DNA of 64,000 bases from Rossellomorea marisflavi. GTDB lineage: Bacteria > Bacillota > Bacilli > Bacillales > Bacillaceae_B. The notes beneath the pieces were generated by a model. It saw nothing but the letters and a program-made list of their open reading frames with translations. It made no database searches and was not told where the DNA came from. This document shows positions 19,192 to 28,637 of the stretch, in pieces (the stretch's first letter is position 1; each line of letters begins with the position of its first letter). Both the position numbers and the translations under genes were made by a program. The stretch covers positions 4,285,001 through 4,349,000 of the forward strand of contig CP033051.1 in assembly GCA_003667865.1 (NCBI GenBank), read 5' to 3'.

Positions 19192-20145
19192 ATGGATGTT
19201 TTAAAAATAACTCCAAGAGGTTATTGCTATGGTGTTGTTGATGCCATGGTTATTGCTAGAAACGCAGCGTTAGACAAATCACTACCGCGTCCAATATATA
19301 TTCTTGGGATGATTGTTCATAACAAGCATGTTACAGATGCTTTTGAAGAAGAAGGAATCATCACTCTTGATGGCCCGAATAGAAAACAAATCTTAGAGCA
19401 GGTAGATTCAGGTACGGTCATTTTTACTGCTCATGGAGTTTCACCAGAGGTTCGTAAATTAGCTGAGGAGAAAGGGTTAGTAACGATTGATGCTACTTGC
19501 CCAGATGTAACAGTAACTCATGAGCTAATCCGTGAGAAAAAAGCTCAAGGCTATGAAGTTATTTATATTGGTAAAAAAGGCCACCCCGAACCAGAGGGAG
19601 CTGTCGGAGTAGCACCTGATATTGTACATCTTGTTGAAAATATTAAAGATGTAGAAGTACTTAACATTAAAAGTGAGAAAATCATTGTGACAAACCAAAC
19701 TACCATGAGTCAGTGGGATGTCGCAGAAACAATGAAGAGAATACAGGAAAGATACCCGCATGCTGAGCTTCATAAAGAAATTTGCTTAGCCACACAAGTT
19801 CGTCAAGAAGCTGTAGCAGAACAAGCAGGAGAAGCTGATGTATTAATTGTTGTTGGGGATCCAAAAAGTAATAATTCCAACCGTCTAGCACAAGTTTCTG
19901 CTGAAATTGCAGGAACTCCTGCCTATCGTATCTCAGATATAAGCGAGCTTGAAATTGATTGGATTAAGGATGCAAAGCTCGTCGGTGTGACGGCTGGTGC
20001 ATCAACGCCTACACCTATCGTAAAAGAAGTTATGAAGTATATTGATCAATTTGATCCAAACGATGAGTCTACCTGGAAGATAGAAAAGACTGTTCCATTA
20101 AACAAGATATTACCTAAAGTAAAAAAACCAAAGGCTATACAATAA
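19192..20145 (+). CDS. ispH: 4-hydroxy-3-methylbut-2-enyl diphosphate reductase IspH (LytB)
   Basis: Last MEP-pathway enzyme, reducing HMBPP to IPP and DMAPP with a [4Fe-4S] cluster. The 317 residues include the three cluster cysteines in [16 protein letters not shown] and KEICLAT. Substrate-binding histidines lie in IVHNKHV and TAHGVSP, and the late GASTPTP motif is present. An AGGAGG site precedes the ATG. With ispG it gives the window the two Fe-S steps of isoprenoid synthesis, both on the plus strand. Confidence 0.96.
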   Translation: MDVLKITPRGYCYGVVDAMVIARNAALDKSLPRPIYILGMIVHNKHVTDAFEEEGIITLDGPNRKQILEQVDSGTVIFTAHGVSPEVRKLAEEKGLVTIDATCPDVTVTHELIREKKAQGYEVIYIGKKGHPEPEGAVGVAPDIVHLVENIKDVEVLNIKSEKIIVTNQTTMSQWDVAETMKRIQERYPHAELHKEICLATQVRQEAVAEQAGEADVLIVVGDPKSNNSNRLAQVSAEIAGTPAYRISDISELEIDWIKDAKLVGVTAGASTPTPIVKEVMKYIDQFDPNDESTWKIEKTVPLNKILPKVKKPKAIQ

Positions 20146-20156
20146 TCCCATAATAA

Positions 20157-20206
20157 AACAGGCTGTCCCTAAATCCTTACGGATAATGGGACAGCCTGTT
20201 TTTCTT
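20157..20206 (+). terminator. Terminator of ispH
   Basis: AACAGGCTGTCCC (20157-20169) pairs perfectly with GGGACAGCCTGTT (20188-20200), followed by a T-tract. Confidence 0.95.
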
Positions 20207-20380
20207 TACTATTGTTTTATGACTTCACTTAGTGATTAATAGCCTATTACGATTACCCTTTTACATCCAAATACTGAATTGAACCGCTCGTTTTCAGTTC
20301 ACGGGAACTTGTCTAACACGTGTCTTTTCATAGATTTTAACACAATATAAGATTATTAATACTGACTACTAAAGAACTCC

Positions 20381-21499
20381 CTACAAAAATGTAAATGGGT
20401 CGGTCTTTGCTCTAGAAGAAAATATATTCACAATATACCCTTTCTCCGCACAACGTTTGGCTAAATGCTCGACAACACCCTTTTTCATTATTTGTTCGAT
20501 GTGATGTCCTGCATCAATAACATTTAATCCTAACATCATTGCATCATGTGCTGTGTGATAATATAAATCTCCAGTTACAAGAACATCAGCACCTTTACGG
20601 GCAGCGGAATAGATAAATTTGTTACCATCTCCACCTAGTACAGCAACCTTCCGAATTGGAGTATCTAAATCTCCTACAACTCGAATCCCATTGAGCTGAA
20701 GCTTATCCTTAACAAATTCCGAAAACTCTTTTAAAGTAAAAGGACGCTCAACCTTCCCTATACGCCCTAAACCTAGCATTTCTCCTTGAATTGAAAGTGG
20801 AAATAAATCATAGGCTACTTCTTCATATGGATGTGCTTGTTTCATTGCACGTAGCACTGCCTTTTCCTTTGAAAGGGGGTAAATGGTTTCAATTTTTATT
20901 TCCTTTACTTGTTCTACCTTTCCTTTTTCACCAATATGAGGGTTCGTATTTTCACCAGGTAAGAAGCTTCCAACTCCATCTGTTGAGAAGGAACAGTGGC
21001 TATAATTGCCGATATGCCCAGCACCTGCATCTCCTATAGCTGTGCGAACAGCTTCAGCCTGTTCTTCTGGCACGTAGACAATAAGCTTTCTAAGCTTATC
21101 TTCAAAGGTAGGGACAAGTACTTCAGTGTTTTGTAGTTGGAGGGCATCTGCAAGCAAATCATTTACACCGCCTTTAGCCACATCTAGGTTCGTGTGAGCA
21201 GCATAAACAGCAATATCATGCTTTATTAGTTTTTCAATCATTTTCCCCTGATAAGTATCTGTTTGAATAGATTTTAAAGACCGAAAAAGTGGTGGATGAT
21301 GAGCAATAATTAACTGTACATTATTCTTTATTGCTTCATCAACTACATGATCTAATACGTCTAGAGTCACCATGACATTGTCCACTTTCTGACTCAAGCT
21401 TCCTATCTGAAGACCTATTTTATCACCTTCCTCAGCAAATTTCTTTGGTGAAAACTCTTCAAATAATTGAATGATTTCATGACCATTAATTGTTTTCAA
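20381..21499 (-). CDS. yqfO: Nif3-like dinuclear metal center protein YqfO
   Basis: Protein of 372 residues of the NIF3/DUF34 family. Metal-binding motifs are IIAHHPPLF near residue 65, AAHTNLD near 105, and the C-terminal TGDLYYHTAHDAM with GHHIEQ. The central insert (about 130-240) is the PII/CutA-like domain found in the longer Gram-positive versions. The biochemical role is unsettled. It overlaps trmK by 14 bases, so the two are co-translated. Confidence 0.9.
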   Translation of the reverse strand: MKTINGHEIIQLFEEFSPKKFAEEGDKIGLQIGSLSQKVDNVMVTLDVLDHVVDEAIKNNVQLIIAHHPPLFRSLKSIQTDTYQGKMIEKLIKHDIAVYAAHTNLDVAKGGVNDLLADALQLQNTEVLVPTFEDKLRKLIVYVPEEQAEAVRTAIGDAGAGHIGNYSHCSFSTDGVGSFLPGENTNPHIGEKGKVEQVKEIKIETIYPLSKEKAVLRAMKQAHPYEEVAYDLFPLSIQGEMLGLGRIGKVERPFTLKEFSEFVKDKLQLNGIRVVGDLDTPIRKVAVLGGDGNKFIYSAARKGADVLVTGDLYYHTAHDAMMLGLNVIDAGHHIEQIMKKGVVEHLAKRCAEKGYIVNIFSSRAKTDPFTFL

Positions 21500-22208
21500 C
21501 GTCTAGCTCCTCCTTTACTAGTCGGATCTTCGTTAGAATATCTTTACGTCGCTCTATTAATTCTTTACTTTCTTCTGCTTTTTCCATATTTCGTAATATC
21601 TTGTTCCACTGCTCTAATTCTTGCTTCCACTTTTTAATAAAAGCTTCATTTTTTTCTAATAATAAGAAAGGACCCATGAGGATTTGTTTGTCTTTATGAT
21701 CCTTAGAGTATGGTCGTTCGCTATTTCCTTTTTCAGCAACTAAAATTTCATATATTTTGCTTTCTTCTTCGATGATTTCTTCAGACTGAAGCTCCCATCC
21801 ATTCTCAAAAAGCCACACTCTGATCGCTCGTGCTCCGATATTCGGTTGTAATATAAGGCGTGTTACACCATCTAGTTTAACTTTTCCCTTTTCTAGTATT
21901 GATGCAATAAGAGCTCCACCCATGCCTGCAATTGTAATACAATCGACTTCTCCTGGAGCAATCACTTGAAGTCCATCCCCCATACGTACATCAATTGCAT
22001 GCGTTAGATCGCTTTCTTCCACTTGTTTTTCAGCTGATAGATAGGGTCCTTTTACAACCTCTCCAGCAATTGCGTATGAAGCAACACCTTTTGATATTGC
22101 ATAACAAGGCAAATAAGCATGATCAGAACCAATGTCTGCTATTCTTGACCCTGTTGGTATGTAAGATACAACTTTTTCTAATCGATTTGATAGCTTCTCA
22201 ATGTTCAT
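21486..22208 (-). CDS. trmK: tRNA (adenine(22)-N(1))-methyltransferase TrmK
   Basis: SAM-dependent enzyme that makes m1A22 in tRNA. The 240 residues have an N-terminal Rossmann domain (SRIADIGSDHAYLPCYAI, IAGEV, VRMGDGL, ITIAGMGG) and a C-terminal coiled-coil rich in Glu and Lys (about 175-235). This layout is typical of B. subtilis TrmK (YqfN). It is the first gene of the trmK-yqfO pair. Confidence 0.92.
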   Translation of the reverse strand: MNIEKLSNRLEKVVSYIPTGSRIADIGSDHAYLPCYAISKGVASYAIAGEVVKGPYLSAEKQVEESDLTHAIDVRMGDGLQVIAPGEVDCITIAGMGGALIASILEKGKVKLDGVTRLILQPNIGARAIRVWLFENGWELQSEEIIEEESKIYEILVAEKGNSERPYSKDHKDKQILMGPFLLLEKNEAFIKKWKQELEQWNKILRNMEKAEESKELIERRKDILTKIRLVKEELDVENN

Positions 22209-22293
22209 ATGTTCACCCTAAAATATTTTTTATGTTCATTATACTTTCAGCGTAACCGTTTATCCGTTTTCCATTCTAAACAAATTTTCCACA

Positions 22294-22325
22294 TAAAAAA
22301 AGTCCTTTGCATTGTGCAAAGAACT
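22294..22325 (-). terminator. Terminator of cccA
   Basis: AGTCCTTTGCA (22301-22311) pairs with TGCAAAGAACT (22315-22325) around TTG. On the minus strand a run of seven T follows. Confidence 0.93.
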
Positions 22326-22342
22326 TTCCTCAAAATAATTAA

Positions 22343-22708
22343 TTATTCTAATGTTAATAGCCATTCTGCCATAGCTTCTTCATTACCTGCAACTAGACCA
22401 CCTGGCATTCCGCCACCTTTACCGTTTGCAAGGATATCGACGATTTCTTCTTTAGAATAATCAAGACCAACTAATGAAGGTCCTACAGCACCTTGGTAAT
22501 CACCACCGTGACACCCAATACAAGATGATTGATATGCAGCTTCTGGATCAAATTCTCCACCTTCAGCTACCTCTTCTCCATGGCCTTCGCCATGTTCACC
22601 TTCAGCCATTTCATCAGCATTGTTTAAACCTTCCATAGATAAGAAGAAAACAAGTCCAAGTCCAAATACCATAATTAAAATGAACGGAATAATCGGATTA
22701 CGATTCAT
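22343..22708 (-). CDS. cccA: Membrane-anchored cytochrome c550 CccA
   Basis: Protein of 121 residues with one N-terminal membrane anchor (about 8-27), an acidic His/Gly/Glu linker, and a small class I cytochrome c domain. The heme motif is CIGCH near residue 62. The distal Met is probably the one in GGGMPGG near 100. It faces outside and shuttles electrons to terminal oxidases. It shows that the organism respires aerobically. The gene lies between trmK and sigA, as in B. subtilis. Confidence 0.92.
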   Translation of the reverse strand: MNRNPIIPFILIMVFGLGLVFFLSMEGLNNADEMAEGEHGEGHGEEVAEGGEFDPEAAYQSSCIGCHGGDYQGAVGPSLVGLDYSKEEIVDILANGKGGGMPGGLVAGNEEAMAEWLLTLE

Positions 22709-22994
22709 GTATTTAACCTCCCTTATGTAAAAAACATAGTTTTCGTTAATTCTGCAATTAATATTTTACTTTAAAAATGATTAAAGTGAAAGTACTAACA
22801 TTCAACTTTTCCAAAGATGTCGCAAAATAGACACAATCAAATATTGGTAACTCATTTTCCTCTTTACTTTTCCGATAGTCTTATCATACAAAAGTTATCT
22901 TAATAAATCAAAGAGTCTCATTCTAGTATTATCGCATGGGCTTATTTGTAATCACGAGAAAGTGAAACATAATAAAATCATCACCTTATGAAAT
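22709..22994. other. AT-rich intergenic region between acdA and cccA
   Basis: No gene or strong structure is visible. It should contain the cccA promoter on the minus strand next to 22730-22800, but I cannot point to a clear -35/-10 pair. Confidence 0.5.
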
Positions 22995-23067
22995 AAAAAA
23001 GCCTCCAATAAAGAGGTCCGTCCCTAACATCCTTTCTCATTAGCAACTCCTCAATATAGAAGGCTTT
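22995..23067 (-). terminator. Imperfect terminator of the acyl-CoA dehydrogenase gene
   Basis: AAAGCCTCCAATAAAGAGG (22998-23016) and CCTCAATATAGAAGGCTTT (23049-23067) pair at about 14 of 19 positions, with a T-run on the minus strand. The loop is unusually long, 32 bases. Confidence 0.65.
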
Positions 23068-23072
23068 AAAAA

Positions 23073-24212
23073 TTAGCAACCTATTAATCTAGAAATGACC
23101 ATTCTTTGAACTTCTGATGTACCTTCTCCAATTTCAAGCAACTTTGCATCACGTAAATAGCGTTCAACATGGTACTCCTTCATGTAGCCATAGCCCCCAT
23201 GTATTTGAATCGCTTGATCAGCAACTTCCATACACATTTCTGAAGCATATAGCTTACACATCGATGCCTCTTTTGAAAATGGACGTCCCTGATCCTTTAA
23301 CCACGCTGCTTTATAAACCATATTTCTTGCTAATTCAATTTTCATTGCCATATCAGCTAGTTTAAATTGTGTAACTTGAAACTGAGATAACGTTTTTCCA
23401 AATTGTTTCCGTTCTTTTGAATACTGAAGTGCCTTCTCAAAAGCTCCTTGTGCAATTCCTACCGCCATGGCTCCAATACCAATTCTTCCACCATCAAGCG
23501 TTTTTAAGAACTGTTGAAACCCTTTTCCACGTTCACCTAAAATGTTTTCTTGTGGTACACGGACATTCTCAAGTACTAACTCTGTAGTGTTTGATGAGTG
23601 CAGTCCCATTTTTTCATAATTATCAATAACGGTGAACCCTTCAGCATCGGTCGGGACGATGATTGCTGTAATTTCTTTTTTCCCTTGAACTTTTCCAGTC
23701 ACTGCTGTTAAAGCCAAGTGCTTCGCATAACTAGCATTCGTGATATAGCATTTATTCCCATTAATTACATAGTCATCACCATCTGCTTCTGCAACAGTCT
23801 GGGTACCTCCTGCATCAGAACCAGCATTTGGCTCTGTTAATCCAAATGCACCAAACGACTCTCCTAGGCAGATTGGACGTAAGTACATTTCTTTTTGCTC
23901 TTCTGTACCAAATAGGTGTAATGGTGCGCCTCCTAATGATATATGAGCTGAATATGTAATTCCTGTTGATGCACAAACTCTGCTTAACTCTTCTGTTACA
24001 ATCGCAAAACTAATCGTATCCGCTCCAGCACCACCATACTCTTCTGGAAATGGAAGTCCCATCATACCAAGTTCAGCCAAGTTAGAAAAAATCTCCTTTG
24101 GAAACTGCTTTGTTCGATCTCGGTCTAAGGCTCCAGGAGCTACCTCTTCCTCTGCAAACTCACGAATGGTCTTACGTATCATTTCCTGTTCTTGCGTTAA
24201 GTCAAAATTCAT
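23073..24212 (-). CDS. Acyl-CoA dehydrogenase, short/medium-chain type
   Basis: FAD enzyme of 379 residues that introduces the alpha-beta double bond in acyl-CoA. Signatures are FGLTEPNAGSDA near 128 for FAD and substrate binding, RIGIGAMAVGIAQGAFE, and QIHGGYGYMKEYHVERYLRDA. The catalytic glutamate is in IGEGTSEVQ near residue 366. The closest types are butyryl-CoA dehydrogenase or AcdA/MmgC; chain length cannot be read from the sequence. The gene is absent at this place in B. subtilis and has its own terminator. Confidence 0.92.
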   Translation of the reverse strand: MNFDLTQEQEMIRKTIREFAEEEVAPGALDRDRTKQFPKEIFSNLAELGMMGLPFPEEYGGAGADTISFAIVTEELSRVCASTGITYSAHISLGGAPLHLFGTEEQKEMYLRPICLGESFGAFGLTEPNAGSDAGGTQTVAEADGDDYVINGNKCYITNASYAKHLALTAVTGKVQGKKEITAIIVPTDAEGFTVIDNYEKMGLHSSNTTELVLENVRVPQENILGERGKGFQQFLKTLDGGRIGIGAMAVGIAQGAFEKALQYSKERKQFGKTLSQFQVTQFKLADMAMKIELARNMVYKAAWLKDQGRPFSKEASMCKLYASEMCMEVADQAIQIHGGYGYMKEYHVERYLRDAKLLEIGEGTSEVQRMVISRLIGC

Positions 24213-24357
24213 ATTTCATCCCCCTTGTTTACTACCATCATATGCATCTTTGCGTGCTACTTATGATGGATCAACACTTTGAATCCGCTTTCATTACTCA
24301 TTATAAAAGGAAAAGATGAATTTTCTCAACATTTAAAAATTTTACAAGATTTCGTTA

Positions 24358-24891
24358 TTATCTTACAATAAAGTATAATATGATAATAATGCCAATAGAA
24401 CCAGATAGTGTAAAATAAAGTAGTTTTTGTTTAATTCCTAAAAAAATCCAAAGTAAACAGTTAATAATCAACGCTACAAACAGAAACATTGCATTATTTG
24501 GAAAAAACACATCGATGATATGAATAGGCAAAAGAAGGAGTAGCAATGCTGAAATAATATAAAAAAACGTTACCGAAATTCCTTTTTTAGAATAATAAAA
24601 ACCCAAAGAAAAGATGAAAACGACAAAACCTGTCAAAATCGCTGTTTGCAAAACGATAGACAATTCAGTAAAATAAATGACAAATAATGAAATTGGAATT
24701 ACCAATAACGTTAGCAACCACCATCTTCTAAAAGTAGGTTTTTGATGTAGTACACTTTTAGTTGCCTGACCTTGTGAGGCATCTTCCGCATATAAAGCAA
24801 GAAGGAAGTCACAATAATGATCTGGAAGCATTTTATTTTGTTTCCAAAAATTAATTTCACTAACTATAATTTCTTTACGTTTATCGCTCAT
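24358..24891 (-). CDS. Uncharacterised multi-pass membrane protein
   Basis: Protein of about 177 residues. A soluble head contains EINFWKQNKMLPDHYCDFLLALY, which looks like a conserved N-terminal signature in Bacillaceae membrane proteins of unknown role. Four to five hydrophobic helices follow, with almost no charged residues between them. I prefer the ATG at 24891 (AGGATG upstream); a TTG at 24939 with AGGATT is also possible and adds 16 residues. It lies downstream of sigA, after an unusual structured segment. No function is assigned. Confidence 0.65.
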   Translation of the reverse strand: MSDKRKEIIVSEINFWKQNKMLPDHYCDFLLALYAEDASQGQATKSVLHQKPTFRRWWLLTLLVIPISLFVIYFTELSIVLQTAILTGFVVFIFSLGFYYSKKGISVTFFYIISALLLLLLPIHIIDVFFPNNAMFLFVALIINCLLWIFLGIKQKLLYFTLSGSIGIIIILYFIVR

Positions 24892-24963
24892 AGTAGTCAC
24901 ATCCTGTAGACTTTCAGTTATTGAATTAACATTCGCCAAGATTACTTATAATCCTGCTTTTTC

Positions 24964-25061
24964 AAAAAAATTAGATTGTATTTTATCTAGCTATGTGTAG
25001 TTACTGTGACCCGAACCTCCAATAGCAAGTAGGTTGCTACCCTTATCTAACACATAAGCTA
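24964..25061 (-). ncRNA. Candidate structured leader RNA downstream of sigA
   Basis: On the minus strand a 13-bp closing helix with two bulged T (25061-25047 with 25000-24988) encloses a perfect hairpin TAGCAA-CCTAC-TTGCTA and the purine-rich segment GGAGGTTCGGGTCAC. Directly after it a short TAGAT/ATCTA hairpin (24989-24972) leads into seven T residues, before the membrane protein gene. This layout resembles a riboswitch or attenuator. I do not recognise the class. Confidence 0.45.
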
Positions 25062-25085
25062 TAGAAAATCCTATAATGTGTAAAT

Positions 25086-25121
25086 AAAAAAGTTTACCTC
25101 CTCTACTTAGGAAGTAAACTT
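25086..25121 (-). terminator. Terminator of the yqxD-dnaG-sigA operon
   Basis: AAGTTTACCTCC (25090-25101) pairs with GGAAGTAAACTT (25110-25121) with one wobble, followed by T-rich sequence on the minus strand. Confidence 0.9.
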
Positions 25122-25142
25122 AATTATCCAATACAATTACCT

Positions 25143-26273
25143 TTATTCTAAGAAATCCTTTAACCGTTTGCTTCTGCTAGGGTGACGAAGCTTTCTAAGA
25201 GCTTTAGCTTCAATCTGACGAATTCTTTCACGAGTAACTCCGAATACTTTTCCTACTTCTTCTAACGTTCGGGTACGGCCGTCATCTAAACCAAATCGTA
25301 AGCGAAGAACATTTTCTTCACGATCCGTTAATGTGTCTAGTACATCCTCAAGCTGCTCTTTTAATAATTCATATGCAGCATGTTCAGAAGGTGATTGAGC
25401 TTCAGCATCCTCAATAAAGTCTCCCAAGTGAGAGTCATCTTCCTCACCAATAGGTGTTTCAAGTGAAACTGGCTCTTGAGCTATTTTAAGTATTTCTCGT
25501 ACTTTTTCAGGAGTTAAGTCCATCTCTTCTGCGATTTCTTCAGGTGATGGCTCACGTCCAAGATCTTGTAAAAGTTGTCTTTGTACACGAATTAGTTTAT
25601 TAATGGTTTCAACCATATGAACTGGGATACGAATTGTTCTAGCCTGGTCAGCAATAGCACGTGTAATTGCTTGACGAATCCACCAAGTCGCATACGTACT
25701 AAACTTAAACCCTTTACGGTAATCAAACTTCTCAACCGCTTTGATTAATCCCATATTTCCTTCTTGAATTAAGTCTAGGAATAACATCCCTCGACCAACA
25801 TAACGTTTGGCAATACTTACTACTAGTCGTAAGTTTGCTTCAGCTAAACGTCGCTTTGCTTCTTCGTCTCCTGCTTCGATACGATTCGCCAAGCTAATCT
25901 CTTCTTCAGCAGTTAAAAGGTCTACTCGACCAATCTCCTTCAAATACATACGAACAGGATCATTAATCTTCACACCTGGAGGAACTGATAAATCATTTAA
26001 GTCAAACTCTTCGTTTTCTTCTTTATCTAATTCATGAATTCCAGGATCTTCATCATCATCATCACTCTCGTTCACAATTTCAACACCTTGTTCACCTAAG
26101 TGCTCATAGAATTCATCCATTTGGTCAGGATCTAATTCAAAACTTGCTAATTTTTCTGCTATATCCTCATAGGTCAAAACTCTTCTTTTCTTACCGAGCT
26201 CCACTAACTGCTCTTTTACATGATCGACGGTTACGACAATCTCATCTTTGGAACGTGCTGACTTTTCAGCCAT
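25143..26273 (-). CDS. sigA: RNA polymerase primary sigma factor SigA (RpoD)
   Basis: Housekeeping sigma-70 of 376 residues. It has an acidic N-terminal region 1.1 and an [12 protein letters not shown] region 1.2. Region 2 runs [20 protein letters not shown] to [13 protein letters not shown] for -10 melting. Region 4 has the helix-turn-helix [26 protein letters not shown] for -35 contact. The ATG at 26273 has an AAGGAGGGG site; an in-frame codon ten residues earlier does not. It is the last gene of the macromolecular synthesis operon. Confidence 0.97.
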   Translation of the reverse strand: MAEKSARSKDEIVVTVDHVKEQLVELGKKRRVLTYEDIAEKLASFELDPDQMDEFYEHLGEQGVEIVNESDDDDEDPGIHELDKEENEEFDLNDLSVPPGVKINDPVRMYLKEIGRVDLLTAEEEISLANRIEAGDEEAKRRLAEANLRLVVSIAKRYVGRGMLFLDLIQEGNMGLIKAVEKFDYRKGFKFSTYATWWIRQAITRAIADQARTIRIPVHMVETINKLIRVQRQLLQDLGREPSPEEIAEEMDLTPEKVREILKIAQEPVSLETPIGEEDDSHLGDFIEDAEAQSPSEHAAYELLKEQLEDVLDTLTDREENVLRLRFGLDDGRTRTLEEVGKVFGVTRERIRQIEAKALRKLRHPSRSKRLKDFLE

Positions 26274-26309
26274 TTGTTCCCCTCCTTCCAACTTCCTTAC
26301 CACAAACTA

Positions 26310-28118
26310 TTATAGAGACTTACGAAGCTGTAAGATTTCCATAGCGATTAAAGCAGCTTTCTTATAATCCTTTTGGCGGTCTGCTTCTTTTTCTTCTGCC
26401 TCTTTTTCTTTTATTGTCAACATCTTTTGATGTTTTAACACTTGATTAATGTAATCCAATAATTCCTGCTCCGTATATTCGGTCGCAATTTCCATCATTT
26501 CTATCTCAGTAATGACTCGCTGCAACTTTGTATCAGTCATATATTGAAAAAATTCATTAAGGCTCGGATTTGAACCCTTTTCATAAAAACCGAGAATATA
26601 CGTAAAGATTGCTTGATGTTCATCTATATTAAAAGACCTTCCAGATAACCACTCTTGTACTTTATAGGCTACGTTTTCATCCTTTAACATATACGCTATA
26701 AGTCTTCTTTCGGCGGTTTCGTAGGCCGGCCTTAATGTTGTTTTCACAGTCGGTGCTCTCATTACAGGCTTAACAGGTGATTCCTTAGCTGTTGTTTTCT
26801 TCTGACTTTCCTTTTCTAACTCATGTAGCTGTTGCTGCAGTGCCTCGAGGGACAAAGAAAAATCGTCTGCTAGCTGGCGCAGATAGAGATCTTTTTCCAG
26901 CACCTTATCAAGCTTTGCAATTTCGCTAATTATTTCTTCGATATACTTTAATCGATCTCCTTCATCTTGAAGGTTTTTATCTTGTTTGTAATAAATTAAT
27001 TTAAAGGCCATTAACGTAAGGCTTGATCCCAAGACTTCAGTTTTGAAACGTTCATTTCCGTACTTTTTAATATAATCATCAGGATCTAGCTTTTCAGGCA
27101 CAACAGCAATTCGTACTTCCAGTCCTGCTTTAGTAAGCATATTCCCTGCTTGAAAAGCTGCATTGATCCCAGCAGAGTCCCCATCATAACAAACAATAAT
27201 AGAATCTGTGAGTCGTCTAATCATTTGGATATGTTGATCTGTTAAGGAGGTCCCCATTGTAGCCAAACCATTATCTACATCCGCATTAGAAGCAGAAATT
27301 ACATCAGCAAATCCCTCAAATAACACTGCTTGTTGCTTTCTTCTAATTGAAGAGCGTGCTTGATGGTAATTGTAAAGTAATGAACTTTTGTTAAATATCC
27401 TTGTTTCAGGACTATTAAGATATTTTGGTCCATCACCCTGAAGTTTTCTTCCAGAAAAGGCAACTGTTTCTCCTTTTGAATTCAATAAAGGAAACATCAC
27501 CCTGCCTCTAAACCGATCTAAGAAACTTTGGTCTTGCTCTTTTCTAACTAATAAGCCTGCTTGCTCCATAAGCTCAAGGGAATATCCACGTTTTTGTAGG
27601 AACTTAACCGTGTAATCCCAATTCGGCAATGACCATCCAATTTGAAACTCTTTAATGGTCTCGGTTGTAAATCCCCTATTGAGAAGATATTCTAAAGCCT
27701 CTTGACCTTCCTTTGTGTTTAGGAGTAAATGATGGTAAAATTTCTGTAAGAGTTCATGAGCTTCGATCATTTTTTGTTCGTCTGGATTTTTTTCATTTTG
27801 TGCTTTAGTTATAGACGAATCAAGCTCAACTTCTATACCGACCTTCTGCCCAAGTATTTGAACAGATTCCAAAAAGGAAACACCTTCAATATCCATAATA
27901 AAGTTAAACGAATTGCCTCCTGCCTTACATCCAAAGCAGTGAAAAATTTGTTTATCTGGCGAAACAGAAAAAGAAGGCGTGTTTTCACCGTGAAACGGGC
28001 AAAGACCAAAATAATTTCGCCCTTGCTTCTTCAGTTGTACATATTCACTAATAACATCAACTATGTCAACCTTTTGTGTTATTTGTGAGATCGTTTCTTC
28101 AGGTATCTTTACTGCCAC
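26310..28118 (-). CDS. dnaG: DNA primase DnaG
   Basis: Makes RNA primers at the replication fork. The 602 residues contain a CHC2 zinc domain (CPFHGENTPSF to HCFGCKAGG, about 40-65), a TOPRIM core with VLFEGFADVI and CYDGDSAG, and a C-terminal helicase-interaction domain. I choose the GTG at 28118 (MAVKIPEE) because AGGTGAT precedes it and its distance to the zinc domain matches relatives; an upstream ATG at 28160 would add 14 residues. It is 36 bases before sigA. Confidence 0.95.
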   Translation of the reverse strand: MAVKIPEETISQITQKVDIVDVISEYVQLKKQGRNYFGLCPFHGENTPSFSVSPDKQIFHCFGCKAGGNSFNFIMDIEGVSFLESVQILGQKVGIEVELDSSITKAQNEKNPDEQKMIEAHELLQKFYHHLLLNTKEGQEALEYLLNRGFTTETIKEFQIGWSLPNWDYTVKFLQKRGYSLELMEQAGLLVRKEQDQSFLDRFRGRVMFPLLNSKGETVAFSGRKLQGDGPKYLNSPETRIFNKSSLLYNYHQARSSIRRKQQAVLFEGFADVISASNADVDNGLATMGTSLTDQHIQMIRRLTDSIIVCYDGDSAGINAAFQAGNMLTKAGLEVRIAVVPEKLDPDDYIKKYGNERFKTEVLGSSLTLMAFKLIYYKQDKNLQDEGDRLKYIEEIISEIAKLDKVLEKDLYLRQLADDFSLSLEALQQQLHELEKESQKKTTAKESPVKPVMRAPTVKTTLRPAYETAERRLIAYMLKDENVAYKVQEWLSGRSFNIDEHQAIFTYILGFYEKGSNPSLNEFFQYMTDTKLQRVITEIEMMEIATEYTEQELLDYINQVLKHQKMLTIKEKEAEEKEADRQKDYKKAALIAMEILQLRKSL

Positions 28119-28163
28119 TCTTACATCACCTATATTTACTCTAAAATAAGGATTCGTCAAAAA

Positions 28164-28637
28164 TTAATAAATTCCTGCAACTTTCGACAAAATTTCTTTG
28201 TAATTCATTTCAAATGTGTCTCGGTCTTTTGTAGTAAAAGGTTTTGGCCCTTTTCCATACTTACCCTTTCGGCGCTCTTTAGCAGCCAAGTAACGGAAGT
28301 CCAATGAAGTCATAATGCTGTCTTCACTATATATTGTCCCCCTAGGTGAAAGTGCATAAACATGTTTAGGTAAGACTAAGCTTGCTAAACCAATATCCTG
28401 GGTTACAACAATATCGTACTTTTGTACATGATTCATAATATAAAGATCTGCTGACTCTTTTGAAGCATCAACATAGACCCATATTCCATCCTCTGGATTA
28501 GACTTACGATGTGCCTGTGATGCTACGAACACAACCTGTAAATTAAATGGTTTTGTTATTTCTACAATTTCTTTTTTAACCGGGCAAGCATCAGCATCTA
28601 CATATACAGATCCTTTTAGGTCATTTATACTAACTAT
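28164..28637 (-). CDS. yqxD: YaiI/YqxD family (DUF188, UPF0178) protein with apparent AUA start
   Basis: Protein of about 157 residues with a PIN-like fold family signature. The conserved segment VYVDADACPVKKEIVEI lies upstream of every ATG, GTG or TTG usable in this frame; the first canonical codon (GTG, 28532) would remove it. The frame opens after a TGA at 28646-28644. An ATA at 28637 stands 9 bases after GGAG and is the best-placed start; a second ATA is at 28628. The family function is unknown. It is the first gene of yqxD-dnaG-sigA. Confidence 0.75.
   Translation of the reverse strand: MVSINDLKGSVYVDADACPVKKEIVEITKPFNLQVVFVASQAHRKSNPEDGIWVYVDASKESADLYIMNHVQKYDIVVTQDIGLASLVLPKHVYALSPRGTIYSEDSIMTSLDFRYLAAKERRKGKYGKGPKPFTTKDRDTFEMNYKEILSKVAGIY

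Noticed and set aside
24980-25025. Possible tRNA remnant or preQ1 riboswitch in the segment after sigA (GGTTCGGGTC resembles a T-arm, AGGTTC resembles preQ1-I)
   Set aside because: No acceptor stem, anticodon arm or CCA can be drawn, and the preQ1 core with its A-rich tail is missing. The structure is reported instead as an unrecognised candidate.
28164-28532. yqxD starting at the GTG at 28532
   Set aside because: It would remove the conserved DADACPVK block and leave no ribosome binding site, while the upstream frame clearly encodes family sequence.
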